Counted from the stretch's first letter, positions 43,732 to 52,562 are shown. The stretch: 64,000 nt of DNA from Neomoorella thermoacetica (GCF_001875325.1 NZ_MDDC01000006.1:1-64000); one strand, 5' to 3'. The notes: generated from the sequence alone by a model not told the origin. Program-made: numbers and translations.

Positions 43732-44382
43732 CTAACCCTTTAGTAGTGTGAACTTATCCGTATCCAGGGTGCCGAAGACCTTGAAGAGGCGCCTGGCTAT
43801 GATAGTCATGATCAGGACTGCAAAAACCGCATCGGTCAGGATGCCGATTTCTACCGTCTCGGGGGCGTTGTAAGCCATGATGGCCAGGGTCAAATGCGAG
43901 CCGTTTTCCATCAGGCAATAGCCCAATATCTGCTTGAGGGCATTTCTTCTAGCAAGTATGCAGAGCAACCCGAGGAGAAAATGGGCTATAGAAACCGCCA
44001 GCGCAACCTTCAACTTTAGTACCGCATGCATATGAAAAGGCTCGACTATCACGAAGGATAAAGCCACCAGGCCCACCGCAAGAAAAATAGACGAGCTTGT
44101 CTCCAGTGCCGGCCCCTCCTCTTCCTGGTTCCCTACCGTTTTGAGGGTCCTGATGATGAGATAGGGCACCAGGAAGGTCTTGGTGATGAGGGCAGTAATG
44201 GACCAGATGTACAGCGGTTCCGCCTGCATAAATACGGCCAGGGACAGAAAAATCGCCACCAGGACCAGGGACTGGATACTGTACATGTACGCCGCCCTCC
44301 GGAGCTTTCTGGTTTCCACCACCAGCATCGAGGTCAGGATGAGAAGCACAGCCAGGGCGTTGACTACGCTAGTACCGGACAC
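43732..44382 (-). CDS. hyfE: hydrogenase membrane subunit HyfE
   Basis: 216 residues, about 7 helices, the same length as E. coli HyfE; NuoK/MrpC-related (LKQILGYCLMENGSHLTLAI). A connector between the antiporter-like subunits. Confidence 0.92.
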   Translation of the reverse strand: MSGTSVVNALAVLLILTSMLVVETRKLRRAAYMYSIQSLVLVAIFLSLAVFMQAEPLYIWSITALITKTFLVPYLIIRTLKTVGNQEEEGPALETSSSIFLAVGLVALSFVIVEPFHMHAVLKLKVALAVSIAHFLLGLLCILARRNALKQILGYCLMENGSHLTLAIMAYNAPETVEIGILTDAVFAVLIMTIIARRLFKVFGTLDTDKFTLLKG

Positions 44383-44405
44383 TATCAGATCCCCTCCCGC
44401 TTCTA

Positions 44406-45347
44406 TTAAACATTGGCCAGGTAGAAAACGAAGGACAGCAAGGCTATGCCGAAAGCCACCCAGGTTACTGCGGGGGCCTTAAAAAGGAGGAATCTGGCCA
44501 TGCTGTTTTCCAGCAGGGCAGCGATAACGTAAAAACCGGCAACCTTTAATAAAAAGACAGCCGTGGATACCAGGAGGGAGGAAGTACTGACCACCGCCGC
44601 GCTCCCAAAGGGGAAGAAAACGGCCAGAAACAGGGCGATCACCACAACCTGCTTCATATACAAACCCCATTTCAGGAGGGCCAGGGAGCGACCGGAATAT
44701 TCCGTAAGGGGTCCCTCCTGGATCTCCTGTTCTGCTTCCGCCAGGTCAAAGGGCAGCTTGCCGGTTTCGATGAAGGTGGCGACAGCAAAGGAAGCCATGG
44801 CCAGCCAGACTGCCGGGCTAAAATATGATATCTCACCGGCCGCCACCTTCTGGCTGATTGTTCCCAGATCGGTCGTCCCGGCGAGAAGGGCGACCACGAA
44901 CAGCACCAGGATAATAGTTGGCTCTACGAGCACGGCCAGGGCCATCTCCCGGCTGGCCCCTATTCCGGCGAACCCGCTGCCGGAATCCAGACCTGCAAGG
45001 GCAAAGAAGAAGCGGACCACGGTGAACAGGTAAACGACAGCGATGAGATCACCGGCCATCCCCAGGGGCGACTGCAGGGTTAAAATCGGAATCACCATGG
45101 CAATGAGCAGGGTGGTTGCCATAACCATATAGGGAGTAAACCGGAAGACCCAGCTGGCCTGGGCAGGCACCACCTCTTGCCTTTTGATGAGTTTAAAGAT
45201 ATCCCGGTAGTTCTGAAAAATACCGGGACCTTTCCTGGAGTGCAGCTTTGCCCTTAAAGTGCGGGAAAAGCCCGTAAAAAGAGGTGCTACCAGCAGGACG
45301 AGCAAGGCCTGCACCAGGCCGATGGGGAGCAACTCGTTACCGGGCAT
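44406..45347 (-). CDS. hyfC: hydrogenase membrane anchor HyfC/HycD (NuoH-like)
   Basis: 313 residues, about 8 helices. NuoH signatures: LHSRKGPGIFQNYRDIFKLI near residue 35 and the acidic loop FDLAEAEQEIQEGPLTEYSG. It anchors the soluble arm and couples electron transfer to ion movement. Confidence 0.95.
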   Translation of the reverse strand: MPGNELLPIGLVQALLVLLVAPLFTGFSRTLRAKLHSRKGPGIFQNYRDIFKLIKRQEVVPAQASWVFRFTPYMVMATTLLIAMVIPILTLQSPLGMAGDLIAVVYLFTVVRFFFALAGLDSGSGFAGIGASREMALAVLVEPTIILVLFVVALLAGTTDLGTISQKVAAGEISYFSPAVWLAMASFAVATFIETGKLPFDLAEAEQEIQEGPLTEYSGRSLALLKWGLYMKQVVVIALFLAVFFPFGSAAVVSTSSLLVSTAVFLLKVAGFYVIAALLENSMARFLLFKAPAVTWVAFGIALLSFVFYLANV

Positions 45348-45359
45348 CTTTCTCTCCTC

Positions 45360-47381
45360 CTATCTGACCGTTGCTAACAGCAGGACTACGAGCGTTACGA
45401 TTATATACAGGCAATACAGCCGGACATTCCCTATCTGGAGGGCTTGCACCCGTTTACCCAGACGTACCGTACCCCGTAACAGGGGACCGTAGAGGTAATC
45501 TTTCCACATCGACTCCACACGGGCGACGTAGACCACTGCTTCCTTGCCATACGCCGCAATGGTATAGCCCGGCCCCGCGAGGGTGGTCCTTAGCAAATAG
45601 GCCGGGCGGAAAAGCACCCTCAATGGCTGGGCAAAGGCGGTAGCCGCGTACACCATCCGCGGTGAGTACTTATATCCGCATGCCCACGGCTCGGCATCGA
45701 TCCGCCGCCCGGCCTGCATCCCACCTTGCATCCCGGCAATTAACAGGGGTAACGTGACAAACCCCACCAGGAGAAGGGCAATGAGGGGCGGGGAGAGCAC
45801 GGCCCGGGCGCTGCTTGCCGGAAATACCAGCAACCCGTCACTTACCCGGACCGGAGAGGTGCCCAGCAACGCCGAGGCCACATTGCCAATATAAGGAGCA
45901 ACAACCGGTGCGCCCAGCCCGAGGGCAATGCAGCCAGCCGCCAGAATCGCCGTCCCGGCAAGCATCGGCACCGGCACTTCCCTGGCCTCCCGGGCGCGAT
46001 TACTGCGCCAAGGACCGGTAAAAGTGACCCCATAGGCTTTTACAAAACACATCGCCGCCAGGGCGCCCGTTAGAGCGAGCATGATTGCCAAAAGGGGTGA
46101 CAGCACTTTGACCGCCAGGAGGCTGCTGGTGCTCGCCATGAACAGGGACTGGTAGGTAAACCATTCACTGACAAAACCGTTGAGAGGGGGAATAGCCGCG
46201 ATGGCCAAAGCGCCGGTCAGAAAAGCGAATCCGGTCCACGGCATTCGCCTGGCCAGCCCGCCCATCTCCTCCATATTTTTTGTGTGGAGGCGATAGATTA
46301 CCGAGCCTGCCCCGAGAAAAAGGAGGCCTTTAAAGGCAGCATGGTTTACCAGGTGATAGAGCCCCGCCAGGATGCCGAGCACTCCCAGAACGGGTTCTCC
46401 CCTGGCTATGCCAATCATGCCAGCACCGATGCCCATCAGGATGATCCCCACGTTTTCGATACTGGAATAGGCCAGCAGCCGCTTGAGATCGTTTTCATTT
46501 ATTGCGTAAAGCACACCCAGAACCGCCGAGATTGCTCCGAAGGCCATAACAGTAAGGCCCCACCACCAGACGGAAGCGCCGAGGAAATCGACACTGACCC
46601 TGAGTATGCCGTAGATAGCGGTTTTAATCATCACACCCGACATGAGGGCGGAAACGTTGGAAGGAGCCGCAGGGTGAGCCCGCGGCAGCCAGAAGTGGAG
46701 TGGCATAATACCGGCTTTGGCCCCGAACCCGAAGAAGGCAAGCAAGAAGGCCAGGTGTTTGGTAGCCGGCGGAAGGTTTGCATTGCGGAAGGAAGCAAAA
46801 TCAAAGGTGCCCGTATGGACAAAAAATATAATGAATGACAGCATAATCATTACTGCCCCGGCGTGGGCCACCAGGAAATAGATAAACCCGGCATTGACAC
46901 TCTCCGGGTTTTCCTGGTCAAAACTAACCAGGAAATAGGAAACCAGGGTCATCAGCTCCCAAAAAACGAGAAAATAGAAGGCGTCGCCGCTAGCAACCAC
47001 CAGGACCATGGACGCAAGGAAAATGTTATTCAAAAAGCCCAGTACCCCGGCGCCCCTCCCGGCATACTCCTCCTGATAAGCAAGGGAGTAAATAGCTGTA
47101 GCGGCGGCCAGCAGCGAAATGACCAGCAACATAAAGGCCGAAAAGAGATCGACCCGGATAACAAAGGGCGCAAAGGGAATAACCCCCGCCGCTTCCATTG
47201 TAAAGCCCGTACCACGAGCGAAGACCGGGATGGCCGCAGCCATCCCGGCACTTGCTGCCACAAAGGCGCTTATTCCTGAAGCATAGTTGGCAATTTTACC
47301 GGCTCTGTTCAGCGCCAGGGAGGCAACTGCTCCGGCGGCATACAGGAGAATGGACAGCAGAAATAACTGCTGAACGATCAT
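45360..47381 (-). CDS. hyfB: hydrogenase membrane subunit HyfB (NuoL-like)
   Basis: 673 residues, almost identical in length to E. coli HyfB, about 16 helices. Antiporter-like core FWELMTLVSYFLVSFD, FGAKAGIMPLHFWLPRAHP and KRLLAYSSIENVG. A C-terminal extension may form the lateral helix. Together with HyfF and the HyfD-like protein it gives three pump modules, so this complex could conserve more energy than the smaller CO-linked CooMKLXUH type. Confidence 0.95.
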   Translation of the reverse strand: MIVQQLFLLSILLYAAGAVASLALNRAGKIANYASGISAFVAASAGMAAAIPVFARGTGFTMEAAGVIPFAPFVIRVDLFSAFMLLVISLLAAATAIYSLAYQEEYAGRGAGVLGFLNNIFLASMVLVVASGDAFYFLVFWELMTLVSYFLVSFDQENPESVNAGFIYFLVAHAGAVMIMLSFIIFFVHTGTFDFASFRNANLPPATKHLAFLLAFFGFGAKAGIMPLHFWLPRAHPAAPSNVSALMSGVMIKTAIYGILRVSVDFLGASVWWWGLTVMAFGAISAVLGVLYAINENDLKRLLAYSSIENVGIILMGIGAGMIGIARGEPVLGVLGILAGLYHLVNHAAFKGLLFLGAGSVIYRLHTKNMEEMGGLARRMPWTGFAFLTGALAIAAIPPLNGFVSEWFTYQSLFMASTSSLLAVKVLSPLLAIMLALTGALAAMCFVKAYGVTFTGPWRSNRAREAREVPVPMLAGTAILAAGCIALGLGAPVVAPYIGNVASALLGTSPVRVSDGLLVFPASSARAVLSPPLIALLLVGFVTLPLLIAGMQGGMQAGRRIDAEPWACGYKYSPRMVYAATAFAQPLRVLFRPAYLLRTTLAGPGYTIAAYGKEAVVYVARVESMWKDYLYGPLLRGTVRLGKRVQALQIGNVRLYCLYIIVTLVVLLLATVR

Positions 47382-47438
47382 TTAGCCTTACCTCCCGCCC
47401 CTCAAAATGACACTACACCAGCGACAGCAGCACTTCTT

Positions 47439-47452
47439 CTGAGCTTGCTCAG
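47439..47452 (-). other. short palindrome between cooF and hyfB
   Basis: CTGAGC-TT-GCTCAG inside the only sizeable gap (128 bp) between cooF and the hyf genes. No T-run follows, so a full terminator is unlikely; it may be a processing or stability hairpin. Confidence 0.4.
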
Positions 47453-47509
47453 TTCTGAGCCACGAGGCGGGGAGGGGGGCCTGCCCCACCCCGTCCCTGC
47501 TCTAAACCG

Positions 47510-47995
47510 CTATCTCAATGAAACAGCGGCCGCCAGGCGCCGTTCGGCTTCAAACTCCTCTACGGTCTGGAAGACCAGGGCCCCGGTGGGGCAGGCTCGC
47601 ACGCAGGCCGGTACGCCCTCCTCATCCAGGCACTCCCGGTCGCACTTTACGGCTTTACCCTCGCCCCGGCCCACTGCACCGAAGGGGCAGGCCATGGCAC
47701 ACATCCAGCAACCGATGCACCGGGGCAAGGCGACCACGTTGACGCCGTCCTCCCGCCTGTGCATCGCGCCGGTGATGCAGACGGCCACGCAAGGCGGCTC
47801 CTCGCATTGCCGGCAGACGGCCGGAGCTTTCACCCGGCCTACCTGGTCCACATAGAGGCGCTTCTGCGGCCTTTCGCCCCCCAGGAGGGCCCCAAAGAGA
47901 TTCCGAGCTGCGGTGTGGCTCACGGCGCAAGCCAGCTCACAGGAACGGCAGCCCGTACACCGTTCATAACGGACGAAGATCTCCTTCCGTTTCAT
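47510..47995 (-). CDS. cooF: CooF-type polyferredoxin linking CODH and hydrogenase
   Basis: 161 residues with four [4Fe-4S] motifs: CTGCRSCELAC, CRQCEEPPCVAVC, CIGCWMCAMAC, and a split CDREC...CVRAC. Carries electrons from CooS. It overlaps cooS by 4 bp, the constant cooS-cooF pairing. HyfA of E. coli has the same role in its complex, so this protein may replace HyfA here. Confidence 0.94.
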   Translation of the reverse strand: MKRKEIFVRYERCTGCRSCELACAVSHTAARNLFGALLGGERPQKRLYVDQVGRVKAPAVCRQCEEPPCVAVCITGAMHRREDGVNVVALPRCIGCWMCAMACPFGAVGRGEGKAVKCDRECLDEEGVPACVRACPTGALVFQTVEEFEAERRLAAAVSLR

Positions 47996-49926
47996 CGCCG
48001 GGCACCTCCCGGGACGTTGAGCCCCAGACCGGCCCGGCGTTCGTCGATGGCCGCCAGGAGCTTCTGGCCCGCAGGCTCGGGATCGGGTTCCACGATGAAG
48101 TAACCGCCGGTCAAGTCCCGGACTTTATCCGTCAGCACCTGGGTGACGTAGCGGCTACCCACCACCGGCAACATGACCCCCACGTGGGTGGGGATACCAA
48201 GGGTCACCGCCCAGGTGCCGATGGCGACCGCTTTTTCAGCCGTCGCCTCAGGGGCCGAAGCGACCACGGGAAGTTGATCCGTGTCCACACCCAGCCGATT
48301 GGCCAGGGGCACCGCCAGGGCCACCGCCCGCGAAGTGTCCACGCAGGAGCCCACGTGCAGCACCGGCGGCAGGGGCCCGCCCAGGCCGTTGGCCTCGCCG
48401 ATGGCCGTCAGGACCGCCTTCAAGCCTTCCCCGCACATCTCATCCACACTGGCCGGGTCCATAAACCCGTGGCGCATGAGCGCCCCCGCGCCGCAGCCGG
48501 AGGCTAAAACCAGCACGTTCTCCTTCAGGAGGCGGCGGGCCATGGTGACGAAATTCCTATCTTGCGGAACCTTGACGTTGTTGCATCCGCAGAAGAGGCA
48601 CACCCCGCGAATGTTGCCGGCGACGATGTTGTCAAGCAAAGGCTTAAGGGGATCGTCGGCATTCAACTTAGAGAGGGCGTTTATGATGGCTTCCGCGGAG
48701 AAGCCCGCCACCACTTTGGACCTGTTCTGCGGTATGTCCACCGGCTTACCCCGGCGCCGGGTGAAGGCCTCGATGGCGTGGCGAATGATCTCCCGGGCGA
48801 TCTCTTTAGCCCTTTCTTCCGCGAAGGGGATGTGGATCGCACCGGGGATCTTCATGGTTTCCATGGTGGTGATCAGCCTGGTCCCCATGCACTCTGCCAC
48901 CGTAGCGAGAGAGGGCATGATGCACTGGTAATCCATCACGACGGCATCGAGGGCGCCGGTGATCAGGGCCATCTCCTGGCTGAGCGAATGGGTGCAGGAC
49001 GGGATGCCGTGGCGCATCAGCACCTCGTTGCCGGTGCAGCAGATGCCCACCACATTCACACCCCCGGCGCCGGCTGCCTTGGCTTCCGGCTTCATCTCTT
49101 CGGCTACTGCGACGATGATTTCGGATAAAACCGGGTTGTGGCCGTGGACCGCCACGTTAACCATGTCGGCCTTGAGGACCCCTAAATTGGCCTCACTGAC
49201 TACGGGCTGGGGCGTGCCGAAGAGGATGTCGGACAAGTCGGTACCCATGTGGCAACCCGCAAAGTCCGTAAGGGAGCAACGTATCCCCGCCTGGAGGAGG
49301 TTAATCGGGTCTGCGTCACAGCCGTAATGCGTCCGGTGCATAATATCGGCGATCTCGTAGTCTATCCCCTTAGGCATCAAGCCTCGTTCCATAAGGAGCT
49401 TGCTCCGCTTCTCGGTCACCGTGGTGGCCACCCACGTGACCGGCGCTTCCGTTGCTTTCTCGTTAAAGTCCGCCAGAGCCGCCTCGGCAACAGCCAGGCC
49501 AATCTCGGCCTCGCTCCTGCCTTTCGTGGGAATGCCGAGACGTTCAGCCACTTTGCGAAGCTTGGCTTTGTCTTTAATGGCGTAGTCAGGTGCCTTACCC
49601 CGAACCGCCTTTTTCAAGGTGTGGGCAATGTGCTTCGCATGGCCCGAGTGGGACGCCCCGCCGGCCGCGATGGCGCGATCCAGGCCTCGCGCGACGATGA
49701 CGTCCGCCGTAGCCCCGCAAATCCCCGCCTTGGGCTCGCCACCAAAAGGATCTATACGGCAGGGGCCCTGCAGGCAGTGCCGGCAACACAGCCCGGTTTC
49801 CCCAAAGCCGCACTGGGGAAGCATCGCCTGGTAGCGATCCCAGACCGTCTCCACCTCCAGGCGCCCGGCCTTTTCCACCATCTCGCAAACCGCCGGGTCC
49901 AGAGAAACTTTACACGACTTGGCCAT
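47992..49926 (-). CDS. cooS: anaerobic carbon monoxide dehydrogenase catalytic subunit CooS
   Basis: Ni-Fe CODH, about 644 residues; CO + H2O to CO2 + 2H+ + 2e-. Cluster D and B cysteines: the first near CGFGETGLCCRHCLQGPC, then GICGA. C-cluster region: FAGCHMGTDLSDILFGTP with the His and Cys ligands, CLFCGCNNVK and ASGCGAGALMRHG, and HVGSCVDTSRA. ATG 49926 fits GGAGG 9 nt upstream. No acetyl-CoA synthase gene is adjacent, so this CODH serves respiration-like H2 production rather than the Wood-Ljungdahl complex. Confidence 0.97.
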   Translation of the reverse strand: MAKSCKVSLDPAVCEMVEKAGRLEVETVWDRYQAMLPQCGFGETGLCCRHCLQGPCRIDPFGGEPKAGICGATADVIVARGLDRAIAAGGASHSGHAKHIAHTLKKAVRGKAPDYAIKDKAKLRKVAERLGIPTKGRSEAEIGLAVAEAALADFNEKATEAPVTWVATTVTEKRSKLLMERGLMPKGIDYEIADIMHRTHYGCDADPINLLQAGIRCSLTDFAGCHMGTDLSDILFGTPQPVVSEANLGVLKADMVNVAVHGHNPVLSEIIVAVAEEMKPEAKAAGAGGVNVVGICCTGNEVLMRHGIPSCTHSLSQEMALITGALDAVVMDYQCIMPSLATVAECMGTRLITTMETMKIPGAIHIPFAEERAKEIAREIIRHAIEAFTRRRGKPVDIPQNRSKVVAGFSAEAIINALSKLNADDPLKPLLDNIVAGNIRGVCLFCGCNNVKVPQDRNFVTMARRLLKENVLVLASGCGAGALMRHGFMDPASVDEMCGEGLKAVLTAIGEANGLGGPLPPVLHVGSCVDTSRAVALAVPLANRLGVDTDQLPVVASAPEATAEKAVAIGTWAVTLGIPTHVGVMLPVVGSRYVTQVLTDKVRDLTGGYFIVEPDPEPAGQKLLAAIDERRAGLGLNVPGGARR

Positions 49927-49964
49927 CAGCATCGACCTCCTTGAAGAATATGCGGCCACGCCGC

Positions 49965-49978
49965 AAGTTTGTAAACTT
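49965..49978. promoter_or_regulatory. 14-bp palindrome just upstream of the cooS ribosome site
   Basis: AAGTTT-GT-AAACTT, about 27 bp before the GGAGG site. Could be a small operator or an mRNA hairpin; function unknown. Confidence 0.4.
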
Positions 49979-50022
49979 TTTTGCCTGCTTTCATATCAAA
50001 GCGTCAGCGGCCTTCCGTCCGG

Positions 50023-50127
50023 TCAACTTACTGCAGCTACTGCAGCCCTGGAAACGCGGGGAGTAAAGGCCAGGGAACGGAGGGTTTCTGCAGCAGCTAT
50101 TCCTGCTGCACTCGTGCCCATCATCAC
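50023..50127 (-). pseudogene. N-terminal remnant of an FAD/NAD oxidoreductase gene in the cooS leader
   Basis: A minus-strand frame reads YVMMGTSAAGIAAAETLRSL, the Rossmann start of the FAD-dependent NAD(P) oxidoreductases often found beside cooS-cooF. It diverges and stops after another 15 residues. A stop precedes it immediately. Either a relic of such a gene or, less likely, a 33-residue leader peptide. Confidence 0.5.
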
Positions 50128-50296
50128 ATATCACAGCCAACCCCTCTCTGTTAAATTTTTAGTTCCCTGGTTAATTCTGATAATTAAGTTCGGGAATGGA
50201 AATAATCACCTGGCAGCCACCCCGGTATTAGCAGCCTGGCCCCCCGGGCTTGAGGGCCCCTTATAAAAACAAGTGCAAAGCCATCTTTTGTTTTAT

Positions 50297-50313
50297 AGCA
50301 AAAAGCGTGCCAA
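50297..50313 (-). promoter_or_regulatory. sigma-54 promoter of the cooS-hyf-hyp operon
   Basis: Minus strand TTGGCACG-N4-TTGCT, a full match to the sigma-54 -24/-12 consensus. The start would be near 50284, leaving a leader of about 355 nt before cooS. The sigma-54 activator gene lies directly upstream. Confidence 0.88.
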
Positions 50314-50355
50314 ATGAAAAAGGCCGCCGGAGCTAGACAGCCTGGTGAAACATAA

Positions 50356-50394
50356 TGTCAATTTGCTTTGACACGTCAAAAAAATTACTTGACA
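50356..50394. promoter_or_regulatory. probable activator-binding sites (paired TTGACA half-sites)
   Basis: Two tandem inverted repeats: TGTCAA-N6-TTGACA (50356-50373) and CGTCAA-N9-TTGACA (50374-50394). They begin 43 bp upstream of the sigma-54 site and abut the activator stop codon. Likely enhancer sites for the V4R activator. Confidence 0.65.
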
Positions 50395-52227
50395 TCATTT
50401 TTTAAGCAGGCCATAGCTGGCCATTTTAGCATAAAGAGCCTGACGGGAGAGGCCCAATGCCCTGGCTGCCCGTGTTTTTTCTCCTCCAAAAACTTCCAGG
50501 GCCTGGATGATAGCCTCCTTTTCCGCTTCTCTTCGTACTTTATCAAGGGGGGAGATCTCCCTTACCCCTTTCTTTTTTCCCGGATGACCTATCGCCAGGT
50601 GATGGGGATGGATTTCCTGGGTTTCAGCCAGGATGGCAGCCCTCTCCAGGACATTTTCCAATTCCCGGACGTTGCCCGGCCAGGAATAGCTTGAAAGGCA
50701 CTCCATAGCAGCGGGAGTAAGCCGTAATTTTTTCCCATATTCTTTGTTTAGCCTTTGTAAAATGTCCTCTGCCAGGAGAGGTATGTCTTCCGGCCGCTCT
50801 TTAAGGGGTGGTAGCACTAGCTTGACTACATTTAAGCGGTAAAAAAGATCTTCCCGGAAACTGCCCTCCTGTACCATTTTTTCCAGGTCCTTGTTGGTAG
50901 CTGCTATCACCCGCACATCTATTTTTCTATTCTGGGTGCCCCCCAGCCGTTCAATCTCTTTATCTTGCAATACCCTTAAAAGCTTGGCTTGCATATTAAG
51001 GGGCATATCCCCGATTTCATCCAAAAAGATGGTCCCGCCGTGAGCCAGTTCAAACTTGCCGGGTTTGCCGCCTTTTTTAGCTCCAGTAAATGCGCCTTCC
51101 TCATAACCGAAGAGTTCGGATTCTAGAAGTTCCGGTGGGATGGCAGCGCAGTCTACTTTTATCAAAGGCGCGTTACGGCGGGGGCTCTCCTCATGGATAG
51201 CCCGGGCCAGGAGCCCTTTTCCAGTGCCGCTTTCGCCCAGGATGAGTATAGTGGCATGACTCCAGGCCGCTTTCTGGGCCAGGCTTAAAACGTCCTTAAA
51301 ATGGTGATTTAAAGTCCGGATGTGGTGAAAATTGAAGAGGACCCCGGCGAGCTTTAAGTTTTCAGGGTCATGGCTAGCTCTGGGTGCAGCTTTTTTAAGC
51401 TGTTCCAGGAGAAGACGTACAGGCTCGCTTTCGTCGGAGAAAAACTGGTACAGCACACCCTCTATTTTGGACTGGAACCATAAAGGGGTTCCTATGACGA
51501 TGATAGTGCTCCCCTTTGTTTTCTGGAATTCCCATACCTTGGGTTTGCCGGACTTGACTATTTCAGAGTATTTGGCCAAAGGGACTATCTCTTCCAGCAG
51601 GCGGCTTTGTACCCTTTGACCCGTAACACCCAGTATTTGGGTGCCGGCCTTATTTATGCCTACCACTCTCCCCTGGTTATCGGCAATTACCAGGCCCAGG
51701 GGTATTACATGGAAGATGGCTTCCCCGATGCTTAAAGGGAACTCTTCTACCTCCCTTACGGATCCGGGGGTAGCCTGGCGGTAGCTTCTGGTTGCCAGTA
51801 CAGCCTGGAAGGTAAGATCTATGAGCAATCTGTTGTTTTTTTCGGGCATGAAAAAGGAATAGGGCTCATCAATATCAGAAACAGGGGATATGGTGGCTTC
51901 CATCTGGCAATAATGTTCCCCTGTCGCCCAGCATTTGGTTTCTTCGACCTCTATTCTTTTTCGGAGGAGTTTGTTAAGGGCTCCAGCTAGCAGACCCCCT
52001 TCCAAAAAGCATACCGGCTGGCCTACAGGCGAGAAGTGCGAACAGGTAAAACATTCATTCCATTTAACGGTTATTTTGTCACCTTTTACACTTTGCAACT
52101 TAAGGTTTCCTATTCCCAGAGCGCTTATTTTATCCGGTATTTCTTCCAGGTCGTTTACAGGAAGCTGCCTGCCAATAGAATAGCCCGCCCGGTAATAAAT
52201 TGTATTCTCCGGGGTACTGGTTAGCAT
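50395..52227 (-). CDS. sigma-54 activator with N-terminal V4R domain
   Basis: 610 residues. The N-terminal V4R-type domain (to about 115) has Cys at 59, 62, 73, 99 and 107 (NECFTCSHFSPVGQPVCFLEGG; ETKCWATGEHYC). A PAS domain (about 170-270) follows, then AAA+ (about 320-550) with Walker A GESGTGKG and the sigma-54 contact loop GAFTGAKKG. A Fis-type helix-turn-helix ends the protein (TRAARALGLSRQALYAKM). V4R domains bind small hydrophobic ligands, as in XylR-type regulators, and their Cys may hold metal. Position and the sigma-54 site say it drives the CO/hydrogenase operon. The inducer may be CO; this is inference. Confidence 0.92.
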   Translation of the reverse strand: MLTSTPENTIYYRAGYSIGRQLPVNDLEEIPDKISALGIGNLKLQSVKGDKITVKWNECFTCSHFSPVGQPVCFLEGGLLAGALNKLLRKRIEVEETKCWATGEHYCQMEATISPVSDIDEPYSFFMPEKNNRLLIDLTFQAVLATRSYRQATPGSVREVEEFPLSIGEAIFHVIPLGLVIADNQGRVVGINKAGTQILGVTGQRVQSRLLEEIVPLAKYSEIVKSGKPKVWEFQKTKGSTIIVIGTPLWFQSKIEGVLYQFFSDESEPVRLLLEQLKKAAPRASHDPENLKLAGVLFNFHHIRTLNHHFKDVLSLAQKAAWSHATILILGESGTGKGLLARAIHEESPRRNAPLIKVDCAAIPPELLESELFGYEEGAFTGAKKGGKPGKFELAHGGTIFLDEIGDMPLNMQAKLLRVLQDKEIERLGGTQNRKIDVRVIAATNKDLEKMVQEGSFREDLFYRLNVVKLVLPPLKERPEDIPLLAEDILQRLNKEYGKKLRLTPAAMECLSSYSWPGNVRELENVLERAAILAETQEIHPHHLAIGHPGKKKGVREISPLDKVRREAEKEAIIQALEVFGGEKTRAARALGLSRQALYAKMASYGLLKK

Positions 52228-52562
52228 ACCCTTTATCCCCCCCAGCGTTCATTTCTGCTTTCGCTCGATTCCATTCTAGACTGTAAGACATGAAAAGTAA
52301 AGAAGAAAGTAGAGGCTTGTGCCAGGCGTATATATTGAATTTTATATCTCTACGTTGCAGACAAAAAATATTAACCTGTCAAGGACAATTTTGCCCCATA
52401 ATAACAGGGATTTGAAAAATATTATGCCATTGCAAGTAAAAACTCCTTATTATATAGAGATAAGGGTAGTCCTTGCTCCTCAGCAAAGAAATTATAACAG
52501 TGGCCATCATGCCGGCAGGTTATTGGTTTGTTTAATATAATTTCTGGAACAAATGGGTTCCT
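52228..52562. other. AT-rich upstream region of the V4R activator
   Basis: No gene is supported. It holds a half-palindrome TGTC-AAG-GACA (52377-52387) like the sites at 50356-50394, overlapping a minus-strand TTGACA, which suggests autoregulation. No sigma-54 site is seen here. Confidence 0.45.

Noticed and set aside
38992-47381. Respiratory complex I
   Set aside because: HyfG keeps both Ni-binding Cys pairs and hyp/hycI genes follow; complex I lacks these.
47382-47509. Operon break between cooF and hyfB
   Set aside because: The 128-bp gap has a small palindrome but no T-run and no convincing promoter, so a single transcript remains the simpler view.
36798-49926. Formate hydrogenlyase
   Set aside because: The hyf genes resemble it, but no formate dehydrogenase gene is in the cluster, and cooS-cooF lead the operon.
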